The notes under the pieces were generated by a model that saw nothing but the letters and a program-made list of their open reading frames with translations, made no database searches and was not told the DNA's origin. A DNA stretch of 5,786 nt from Gammaproteobacteria bacterium (lineage in GTDB: Bacteria > Pseudomonadota > Gammaproteobacteria > Pseudomonadales > Azotimanducaceae): the NCBI GenBank assembly GCA_018667205.1, contig JABIVN010000012.1:1-5786 (forward strand), given 5' to 3'. A program made the translations under genes and the position numbers. Shown one piece after another: positions 1-5,143 of this stretch. The first letter of the stretch is position 1, and every line of letters begins with the position of its first letter.

Positions 1-915
1 AACATCGAATTTACCTTCAGCGATGTAGCGGAGGCTTTGAGTAAATTCTTCCATCGACCAGCCCAGCAGAAAATGCAGACTAAGTTCCTTGTTAATAGCG
101 ATGAGCGGACGTATATAGTCTCGTTGCAGGCACACACCAGCGATCATTATTTTTGCGTTCTTTGGTGCGCCCAGAAAGATCTGGTCAATCATGCCAGGAA
201 CGCCGACACACTCGAATATGACCGTGCCCTCTCTTTTTCTTAACGCTGGCTCCAGGTAAGGGTCAGTGTGAGCGGGGTTGATCACAATATCCGCGCCGAT
301 CGCCTCTGCCAGTTTTCTGCGTCCGGGTGAAAAGTCTGAAACAATAATCGGGCCTGTGTTCATCAGTTTCAATGCCGTGATAATCGCCAGCCCAACAGGG
401 CCTGCACCAATAATCAGGATGGCTTCTTTTCCCGACAACTGGGCTTTGTTAACAGCATGAAGGCCAACGGCCATTGGTTCTGTCAGGGCGGCAAGGTCTG
501 CGCTGCACCCGGATGGAACAGGTACGATTAATGATTCCGAGAGCAGCATATATTGCGCAAAACCCCCTGGTATCTTGTCAGAGTATCCGATCGGTTCCAT
601 CGGTTTCCTTAACAAAACGGGCGCTGCGCAGACGAGTTGTCCCGGTGCGATGCTGCGTTCTGTATTGGGGCCGTAGTCGACGACTTCGGCGCAGAATTCG
701 TGACCCAGTATGACGGGGTCAAATGTCGTTAACTTGAACGCTCCACCGGCTTCTCGGCTTGTGTTCACAAAGTCTTCCGTGTGACGTGTCGCATGTAAGT
801 CACTGCCACAGATTCCACAGGAAATGGACTTGACCAGTACTTCCCCTTTCTGGGGGACAGGGTCAGGTTGTTCTATCTTTGTCAGAACCCCACGTTCCAT
901 GGCGACGGCCTGCAT
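1..915 (-). CDS. Zinc-type medium-chain alcohol dehydrogenase, partial (C-terminus off the left edge)
   Basis: Reading from 915 leftward gives 305 uninterrupted codons to the window edge, about 85% of a usual 340-380 residue enzyme. Family members oxidise an alcohol or polyol with NAD(P). Visible marks are GICGSDLH near residues 34-41, with C36 as the first catalytic zinc ligand; GHE at 71-73, with H72 the second; and LTEPMAVGLHA near 144-154, with E146 in the place of the third ligand in sorbitol/threonine dehydrogenase relatives. The Rossmann motif GAGPVG is at 170-175. D194 at the end of the second strand suggests NAD rather than NADP. The four-cysteine structural zinc loop expected near residues 90-115 is absent. 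The ATG overlaps the stop of the upstream CoA-transferase (TAATG) and has no clear Shine-Dalgarno of its own, so coupled translation is likely. It is probably the last visible gene of the leftward operon. Substrate unknown; the family is secure. Confidence 0.93.
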   Translation of the reverse strand, partial: MQAVAMERGVLTKIEQPDPVPQKGEVLVKSISCGICGSDLHATRHTEDFVNTSREAGGAFKLTTFDPVILGHEFCAEVVDYGPNTERSIAPGQLVCAAPVLLRKPMEPIGYSDKIPGGFAQYMLLSESLIVPVPSGCSADLAALTEPMAVGLHAVNKAQLSGKEAILIIGAGPVGLAIITALKLMNTGPIIVSDFSPGRRKLAEAIGADIVINPAHTDPYLEPALRKREGTVIFECVGVPGMIDQIFLGAPKNAKIMIAGVCLQRDYIRPLIAINKELSLHFLLGWSMEEFTQSLRYIAEGKFDV

Positions 916-2090
916 TAGCGTATGACGCCGGCTGACTGCAGGGGTTCAATATCCGTCTCGCTGTAGCCCAACTCCGCCAGGATAGTTTTTGCATGCTCGC
1001 CAAGCCGGGGTGCAGGTGAGCGAATGCCTGTATCGTGGCTCGAAAACCGAGAACTTCGGTTCACGTGTCTTATGCTCCCGGCCAGCGGGTCGTTGAAGGT
1101 CTTAATGATCTGTTGCGCTTGAATTTGCGGGTCTAACAAGATGCTATCCGGGTCCAGAACGACGCCAAAGGGGACATCTTCATTAACAAGACGTTCCACC
1201 AATGTCGCTGTTTCCCAGGTTCCGATCAGTGCGAGCAGTTCCGGGTAGATCTCTGAGTAATGAGCGTGCATGGACATCAATTCCTGAAATCTAGGGTCTT
1301 CTGTCCACTCGGGCTTGCCAATAGCGCGGGCCAAGCCGTGAAACTCATCGAGCTGAAGTGTCATGAATGTTATATGACCGTCCTGAGTAGGGGCGGCCCG
1401 GTAGAGCGCCGTCAGATCGCCACCTTCGAAGTCAGGCTGGTCGACAAAAGACTGATCCAGCATACGATCCGGCCAAATAAAATACAGGCTGGCCTCCAGC
1501 ATGGACACTTCAACGTGTTGGCCCTTACGGGTGTTTTTCCTATCGTACAGCGCTGCGGTGATGGCCTGAGCCATGGTCAGCCAAGTGACCTTGTCACAAA
1601 TCATCATTTTGATCAGGCCTGGCTTGCCATTGGCGGTCTGGGCCGATGCGAACCCCGCATAAGCCTGAATAACGGGGTCGTAAACTCGTCGTCCAGAATA
1701 GGGGCCTTCTGCGCCAACACCACTGATGGATGCATAGATCAGCTCTGGGTTTATTTTTTTCAGGTGCTCATAACCAATACCTAGTTTCTCAACAACGCCA
1801 GGCCGGTAGTTTTGTATACAAATATCGGCTCGTGCAGCAATTTTGTTAATGATCTCTATTGCCTCGGGCGCACGCAGATCCAGGGCGATAGATTCCTTGT
1901 TGCGATTGATAGAGGAAAACAGGCTAGAAACGCCACCCTTAAGGGCGCCGGCCATACGCATGGAATCGCCGTTGGGCGACTCCACCTTGATGACCCGTGC
2001 GCCCTGGTCAGCCAGAATGCTGGTGGCGAGGGGCCCGGAAATAACACTGGTCAGATCCAAAACGGTGACGTCAGAAAGAGGACCAGTCAC
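915..2090 (-). CDS. CaiB/BaiF (class III) CoA-transferase
   Basis: A full-length 391-residue protein, the usual size for the family. Class III CoA-transferases move CoA from one acyl-CoA to a free carboxylic acid through an enzyme-bound aspartyl anhydride, in the cytoplasm. The N-terminus has the family pattern GPLSDVTVLDLT, then ADQGARVIKVE near 27-37 and INRNKESIALDL near 61-72. D166 in ICDK is the expected catalytic aspartate (Asp169 in formyl-CoA transferase). RKGQHVEVSMLEA near 188-200 is the conserved domain-linking segment. The start is GTG, chosen because it gives the family N-terminus and has AAGGA six bases upstream. It overlaps the stop of the crotonase gene by 4 bp (GTGA), and its own stop overlaps the next ATG by 1 bp. 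The context suggests it activates an acid intermediate for the neighbouring crotonase. Acyl substrate and CoA donor cannot be told; names such as caiB or frc would be over-precise. Confidence 0.95.
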   Translation of the reverse strand: MTGPLSDVTVLDLTSVISGPLATSILADQGARVIKVESPNGDSMRMAGALKGGVSSLFSSINRNKESIALDLRAPEAIEIINKIAARADICIQNYRPGVVEKLGIGYEHLKKINPELIYASISGVGAEGPYSGRRVYDPVIQAYAGFASAQTANGKPGLIKMMICDKVTWLTMAQAITAALYDRKNTRKGQHVEVSMLEASLYFIWPDRMLDQSFVDQPDFEGGDLTALYRAAPTQDGHITFMTLQLDEFHGLARAIGKPEWTEDPRFQELMSMHAHYSEIYPELLALIGTWETATLVERLVNEDVPFGVVLDPDSILLDPQIQAQQIIKTFNDPLAGSIRHVNRSSRFSSHDTGIRSPAPRLGEHAKTILAELGYSETDIEPLQSAGVIR

Positions 2091-2926
2091 TTATCTTCCT
2101 TACCCGAGGTCCGGTAGTCGCCGAACTTGCCATCTCTCTTTGACAGTGCATCCGTTAACCCCCCGGCGAGTTCTTTGAAGTGAGCTTTCGTCGACTTCGT
2201 ATGGAAGGCAAGGGCCTGTATTTCGGTTCCTTGCCTGATCGCGGCTCTCATACCCATCAAGTCCATCTGTCGATGAACCGCGCGCTTGTTCATTTGTTCG
2301 ATATCAGAGGGGATCTTTGCAATTTTTTCAGCCACTTTCATGACCTCTGCTTCAAGATCGTCGATAGGGAATGCTCGATTGGCGAAACCGTAGTTCGCGG
2401 CATCGGTGCCACTGATTGCGTCGCCGGTAAGCATCATCTCCATCGCGTTTCTCATGCCTACCACCCAAGGGAAAAACTGGTTGTCCGGTGGGCTCATGCT
2501 TCTAACCACGGGGTAACCAATCTTTGCATCTTCGGCGACATAAACCAGATCGCAGGAAGTGGCAAGTTCTGTACCGCCCGCCAAACAGTATCCATGGACC
2601 TGTGCGATGACAGGTTTAGCAAGGTCCCAGACCCTGAAAGCACCCTCCACGACGTGTCTTGCCCAACTGCCATCGCCGCCAGCCGTATGGAAAGGTCGGT
2701 CTTCGTTGCTGTTTCCTTTTAGGTCATATCCGGCACAAAACGCCTGACCCGCACCACGAATGATGGTTACACGGACGGCATCGTCATTGTCGTTGGCTTC
2801 AAGGGTGCCGTAAATTTCTCCACGTATGATGTTGTTGAGAGCGTTCCGGGAGTCCGGGCGGTTTAGGGTGATGCGGGAAACGCCCTCAAGCGGTGAATCC
2901 ACAATAATATGTTGGTAGTCAGTCAT
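2087..2926 (-). CDS. Enoyl-CoA hydratase/isomerase (crotonase) family protein
   Basis: A complete 279-residue crotonase-fold protein. ITLNRPDSRNAL near 19-30 is the family N-terminal signature. FCAGYDLK near 63-70 and CLAGGTELATSCD near 114-126 form the oxyanion hole that binds the thioester carbonyl. E120 matches the first catalytic glutamate of rat enoyl-CoA hydratase (Glu144). The second glutamate (Glu164 in rat, in a QPE motif) is replaced by V140 in the segment AKIGYPVV, so a classical syn-hydration mechanism is doubtful. Isomerase, dehydratase, hydrolase or C-C bond chemistry on an acyl-CoA remains open. MLTGDAISGTDAANYGF near 165-181 is also typical of the family. The ATG is preceded by only a weak ribosome site, but the N-terminus fits the family. 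The stop overlaps the CoA-transferase GTG by 4 bp, linking the two products. A 181-bp gap with tandem repeats separates it from the upstream oxygenase. Confidence 0.93.
   Translation of the reverse strand: MTDYQHIIVDSPLEGVSRITLNRPDSRNALNNIIRGEIYGTLEANDNDDAVRVTIIRGAGQAFCAGYDLKGNSNEDRPFHTAGGDGSWARHVVEGAFRVWDLAKPVIAQVHGYCLAGGTELATSCDLVYVAEDAKIGYPVVRSMSPPDNQFFPWVVGMRNAMEMMLTGDAISGTDAANYGFANRAFPIDDLEAEVMKVAEKIAKIPSDIEQMNKRAVHRQMDLMGMRAAIRQGTEIQALAFHTKSTKAHFKELAGGLTDALSKRDGKFGDYRTSGKEDK
2097..2101 (-). promoter_or_regulatory. Shine-Dalgarno that supports the GTG start of the CoA-transferase
   Basis: On the minus strand AAGGA lies six bases before the GTG at 2090, within the last codons of the crotonase gene. 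It supports the GTG start, which is also the only one giving the full family N-terminus. Confidence 0.75.
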
Positions 2927-2953
2927 ATTCGTCGCTTACTGGTGAGATTGGCC

Positions 2954-2979
2954 AAAGAGTTTGAAGTAGCTGCTAACAT
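2954..2979. repeat. Degenerate outlying copy of the 23-bp repeat
   Basis: AAAGAG at 2954-2959 is followed by a seven-base spacer and TAGC-T-GCTA (2967-2975), then ends in ACAT. This keeps the order of elements of the repeat unit (AAAGAG, spacer, AGCTGCT core inside a short palindrome, AT), but with a spacer about three bases longer and shorter palindrome arms. It could be the ancestral copy from which the array expanded, or chance similarity. Confidence 0.5.
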
Positions 2980-2984
2980 TTTGC

Positions 2985-3098
2985 AAAGAGCCCTCAGCTG
3001 CTGAGATAAAGAGCCCTCAGCTGCTGAGATAAAGAGCCCTCAGCTGCTGAGATAAAGAGCCCTCAGCTGCTGAGATAAAGAGCCCTCAGCTACTCGAT
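2985..3098. repeat. Tandem array of a 23-bp unit: four identical copies plus a degenerate fifth
   Basis: Four identical head-to-tail units lie at 2985-3007, 3008-3030, 3031-3053 and 3054-3076. Each starts AAAGAGCC and carries the 13-base interrupted palindrome CTCAGC-T-GCTGAG (2993-3005 in copy 1), then AT. A fifth copy at 3077-3098 matches exactly for 15 bases (to 3091) and then decays, ending ten bases short of the oxygenase stop codon. There is no unique sequence between units, so this is not a CRISPR. The unit length is not a multiple of three and the array lies outside genes. Perfect identity implies recent expansion by slippage or recombination, or strong constraint. Confidence 0.97.
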
Positions 3099-3107
3099 TT
3101 GGAAGGA

Positions 3108-4289
3108 CTAACCGGTTTGGAAAAGCTTTGGTAAGTTCTCATCTGACGTCTCAAGTATTGTATCTACCCAGCGGTGGAAGTTATGACCACCAGCCTCGTT
3201 ACGGCCAAACAATACGTGCTCTTTTGCGCCTGTTTCCATGGCCTTCTGTTGCTTCAGACCCGTGGCGTAGTCTTCTTCGGCGACGACATAACGCAAGAAT
3301 TCCATCTGGTCGCGTGCAGCCTTGATCGTCGCTTCGTCTTTGGGTTCGTCGGCCATTAGGTAGTGTTGGACGGTGTACGATTTTCCCTGTGTCTTGCCAG
3401 GAAAAAGCTGCGACAACAGTACCGCGCGGCCACCGCCATCAAAACCGGCAATTGAGACGTGCGGGAATATCGTCCATACGCCCGCCGTTAACTGCTCAGT
3501 CGGCCATTTCTCTTCCGATTCTCCCAGCATTTCTGCCATTCCCTTCATGGGACCCGCCACTCGCTGGTGTGGACCCCAGCTGTAGTAGATCGCCTGATTC
3601 GGGAAGTCAGGCCCAAAAGTATCCTTGTGAAGTATTGGTAAATGGTAGAGATCCAGATATCCATCGTAAGCGATCTTCCAGTTTGGGCCTTCAACAACCT
3701 GACTGGCGAAGTGGTGCCACTTATCAAAACCAAAGTGTTCCAGTAACTCATCATAGCCAGACAAAAATAGTTCGATATCCAGCGTTGATTTTGGATTGAT
3801 CGTCACCCAGATAAGCCCTGCTTTTTCCAGGCAGGGAAGTTCAGTTAAACCGTACTGACTTTTATCAATTTCCCCGAAGTCTTTTGGTGCATAGACGCCA
3901 ATCAGGTCGCCATGTCCATTGTACGACCACGCATGGTAAGGGCAGGTGAACCGATTGGCATTGCCACAGCCCTCATCCATGACCTGGGCGCCGCGATGGG
4001 CACACATATTAACGAAAGCCTTTACTTCGCCACCTTCTGTTCTTGAAATCAGTACAGGCACGCCGCCAGCATCCATTGCTTTATAATCACCGGGTTCTTT
4101 CAATTCAGATGTCATCGCAAGCATAAGAGGAATACGTTTGAAAATTTTACTCATCTCTTGCTGCCACCGTTCGGTGTCGAAATAGTTTTCAACCGGCACC
4201 TTAAGTACATCGTCAGTCTGAGGTATAGTGCCCGCGTCTCCATGAGCCATATTGATTTTGGCCATCTCGACCAGTTGTTCCCGTGACAT
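3108..4289 (-). CDS. Rieske non-haem iron oxygenase, large (alpha) subunit
   Basis: A complete 393-residue protein, usual for a Rieske oxygenase alpha subunit. Such enzymes use a Rieske [2Fe-2S] centre and a mononuclear iron to hydroxylate, dihydroxylate or demethylate organic substrates with O2 and electrons from a ferredoxin/reductase. The Rieske ligands are C96-A-H98 and C116-P-Y-H119, with the canonical 17-residue spacing. The iron site is in DGYLDLYHLPILH near 209-221: D213 is the bridging aspartate between the two centres, and H216 and H221 are iron ligands. D340 in EEDYATGLKQQ is the likely third ligand. The bridging residue is Asp, not the Glu reported for the carnitine oxygenase CntA, which argues against that function. 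AGGAGA five bases upstream supports the ATG at 4289. It is the first leftward gene and is divergent from the SDR gene. No beta subunit, ferredoxin or reductase lies in the window. Substrate unknown. Confidence 0.95.
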   Translation of the reverse strand: MSREQLVEMAKINMAHGDAGTIPQTDDVLKVPVENYFDTERWQQEMSKIFKRIPLMLAMTSELKEPGDYKAMDAGGVPVLISRTEGGEVKAFVNMCAHRGAQVMDEGCGNANRFTCPYHAWSYNGHGDLIGVYAPKDFGEIDKSQYGLTELPCLEKAGLIWVTINPKSTLDIELFLSGYDELLEHFGFDKWHHFASQVVEGPNWKIAYDGYLDLYHLPILHKDTFGPDFPNQAIYYSWGPHQRVAGPMKGMAEMLGESEEKWPTEQLTAGVWTIFPHVSIAGFDGGGRAVLLSQLFPGKTQGKSYTVQHYLMADEPKDEATIKAARDQMEFLRYVVAEEDYATGLKQQKAMETGAKEHVLFGRNEAGGHNFHRWVDTILETSDENLPKLFQTG

Positions 4290-4307
4290 TCGTGTCTCCT
4301 ATTGCGG

Positions 4308-4336
4308 TTGATTTGTCATTGATCTGGACGTCTAAT
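4308..4336 (+). promoter_or_regulatory. Candidate sigma-70 promoter for the SDR/reductase operon
   Basis: The -35 hexamer TTGATT at 4308-4313 (4 of 6 consensus) and the -10 hexamer TCTAAT at 4331-4336 (5 of 6) are separated by 17 bases, the best spacing. Transcription would start near 4343, inside the inverted repeat, giving a leader of about 42 bases. A second TTGACT at 4348-4353 lacks a good -10. Prediction from motif only. Confidence 0.5.
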
Positions 4337-4360
4337 AACCGTCAGAGTTGACTGTTTTTA
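4333..4360. promoter_or_regulatory. 28-bp imperfect inverted repeat, candidate operator
   Basis: Two 12-base arms flank a GAGT spacer. The left arm is TAATAACCGTCA (4333-4344) and the right arm is TGACTGTTTTTA (4349-4360); 10 of 12 positions pair. The inner four base pairs (GTCA/TGAC) are perfect. The site lies between the -10 hexamers of the two predicted face-to-face promoters, overlapping the plus-strand -10 and both likely transcription start points. That position suits a dimeric repressor acting on both operons. The protein family that binds cannot be told. Confidence 0.55.
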
Positions 4361-4363
4361 AAG

Positions 4364-4391
4364 ATTACACCATAGGAGATTAGTATGTCAT
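4364..4391 (-). promoter_or_regulatory. Candidate sigma-70 promoter for the oxygenase operon
   Basis: On the minus strand the -35 hexamer ATGACA (4391-4386, 5 of 6) and the -10 hexamer TGTAAT (4369-4364, 5 of 6) are 16 bases apart. Transcription would start near 4357, giving a leader of about 67 bases before the oxygenase ATG. The -35 overlaps the start codon of the divergent SDR gene, so the two promoters would face each other. Motif-based only. Confidence 0.42.
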
Positions 4392-5143
4392 CCGATCTGT
4401 TTGATCTTAGTGGGGAAGTAGCGATTGTCACCGGCGCGGGTAGGGGCATCGGTGAGGGTATCGCCAAGGTTCTTGCAGATTATGGCGCATCCGTCGTTTG
4501 TGCGGCCAGAAGAACAGAGGAAGTCGAACGTGTGGCATCCGAAATTGTTGCAGCGAATGGTAAGGCGATCGCCTGCACCGCGGATGTCACAAACGCAGCT
4601 GACCTTAATAGGCTTGCAAAAAGCGCCATAGATGAATTCGGACAGCTGGACATGTGGGTGAATAATGCCGGTGGCTCTGCGGTTCAGGCGCCATTATTGG
4701 AATTGAGTCGTGAAGAGTGGGACAACACACTAGCGCTCAACTTGACGGCAGTCTGGGAAGCGACGCGAGTCGCAGCTCAATATATGGAGGGTAAAGGCCG
4801 TATCCTGAACATTTCGTCTATCGCGGCTGAAGACGTGATCGAAGGCAGTGGTCACTACGCTGCTGCTAAATCTGGCCTAAACATGATCACTCGGACTTTT
4901 TCAAAAGAATTGGGTCCGAGCATAAGGGTAAACGCCATCATGCCAGGTTTCGTGCCAACAGAGATCATGATGACCGCGCTTAATATTACAAATGAACAAT
5001 TACCGATGGTCGAGAAGTCACTCAATCTTCCGTCCGGACGTCTGGGCACCCCCCAGGATCTTGGCGCAGCTGCGCTTTATTTATTGGCACCGGCATCCGA
5101 GTGGGTAACCGGTCAAGTTATTCGAATATCAGGAGGTATGTAA
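4385..5143 (+). CDS. Classical short-chain dehydrogenase/reductase (SDR)
   Basis: A complete 252-residue classical SDR that interconverts an alcohol and a ketone with a nicotinamide cofactor. The cofactor motif TGAGRGIG is at 16-23. Two arginines at 42-43 after the second strand suggest NADP(H). D67 in TADVT contacts adenine, and NNAGG is at 93-97. The catalytic set is N119, S145 in NISSIAAED, Y158 and K162 (YAAAK). The tail PASEWVTGQVIRISGGM is typical. From memory of the family, the segments NNAGG, the AAE after the catalytic serine and the ASEWVTGQ tail resemble E. coli 7-alpha-hydroxysteroid dehydrogenase, but FabG-like enzymes share much of this, so a steroid substrate is only a guess. 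AGGAGA five bases before the ATG supports the start, with the same layout as the divergent oxygenase gene. It is the first gene of the rightward operon; its stop overlaps the next ATG (TAATG). Confidence 0.95.
   Translation: MSSDLFDLSGEVAIVTGAGRGIGEGIAKVLADYGASVVCAARRTEEVERVASEIVAANGKAIACTADVTNAADLNRLAKSAIDEFGQLDMWVNNAGGSAVQAPLLELSREEWDNTLALNLTAVWEATRVAAQYMEGKGRILNISSIAAEDVIEGSGHYAAAKSGLNMITRTFSKELGPSIRVNAIMPGFVPTEIMMTALNITNEQLPMVEKSLNLPSGRLGTPQDLGAAALYLLAPASEWVTGQVIRISGGM
5131..5136 (+). promoter_or_regulatory. Consensus Shine-Dalgarno for the reductase gene, inside the SDR 3' end
   Basis: AGGAGG stands six bases before the reductase ATG while also coding for the last residues of the SDR. 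It confirms the ATG that overlaps the SDR stop and implies strong, coupled translation. Confidence 0.85.

Larger units (their letters stand above)
2927..3107. other. Repeat-filled intergenic gap inside the leftward operon
   Basis: This 181-bp stretch between the oxygenase stop and the crotonase start holds no credible gene. More than half of it is the 23-bp tandem repeat and its degenerate flanking copies. The rest, next to the crotonase start, shows no strong promoter or Shine-Dalgarno. The gap contrasts with the overlapping genes further along the operon, so expression of the oxygenase and of the last three genes may be partly uncoupled here. Confidence 0.8.
4290..4384. promoter_or_regulatory. 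Shared divergent control region of the two operons
   Basis: The 95 bp between the divergent oxygenase and SDR starts hold both ribosome sites and the 28-bp inverted repeat, with candidate promoter hexamers for both directions (the minus-strand -35 reaches into the SDR start). Both genes carry the same AGGAGA placed five bases before their ATG (4295-4300 on the minus strand, 4374-4379 on the plus strand). No regulator gene is present in the window. Confidence 0.75.

Noticed and set aside
37..713. Three short plus-strand open frames at the left edge
   Set aside because: All lie opposite the alcohol dehydrogenase frame, which is open without a break from 915 to the window edge and carries zinc and cofactor motifs.
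1260..1784. 174-codon open frame on the plus strand
   Set aside because: It lies wholly antisense to the CoA-transferase gene, which carries clear family motifs; the antisense translation shows no recognisable domain.
2180..2722. 180-codon open frame on the plus strand
   Set aside because: It is antisense to the crotonase gene and shows no domain or plausible ribosome site; it is best explained as a shadow of that gene.
2985..3098. CRISPR array
   Set aside because: The units abut with no unique spacers, and the 23-bp period is far below the repeat-plus-spacer length of a CRISPR; no cas gene is present.
2985..3098. Plasmid iterons or a replication origin
   Set aside because: Unit length fits iterons, but there is no rep gene, DnaA box cluster or AT-rich unwinding region, and the array sits inside a catabolic operon.
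2985..3110. Intrinsic terminator after the oxygenase gene
   Set aside because: On the minus strand the hairpins are short (5-6 bp) and followed only by CTCTTT, not a real U-tract, so strong termination cannot be supported.
3389..3799. 136-codon open frame on the plus strand
   Set aside because: It is antisense to the iron-binding part of the Rieske oxygenase and has no recognisable protein features.
4200..4289. Carnitine oxygenase (CntA-like) operon with CaiB and CaiD
   Set aside because: CaiB-like and crotonase neighbours tempt this call, but the oxygenase has Asp (D213) rather than the reported bridging Glu of CntA, and no carnitine transport or other specific gene is seen.
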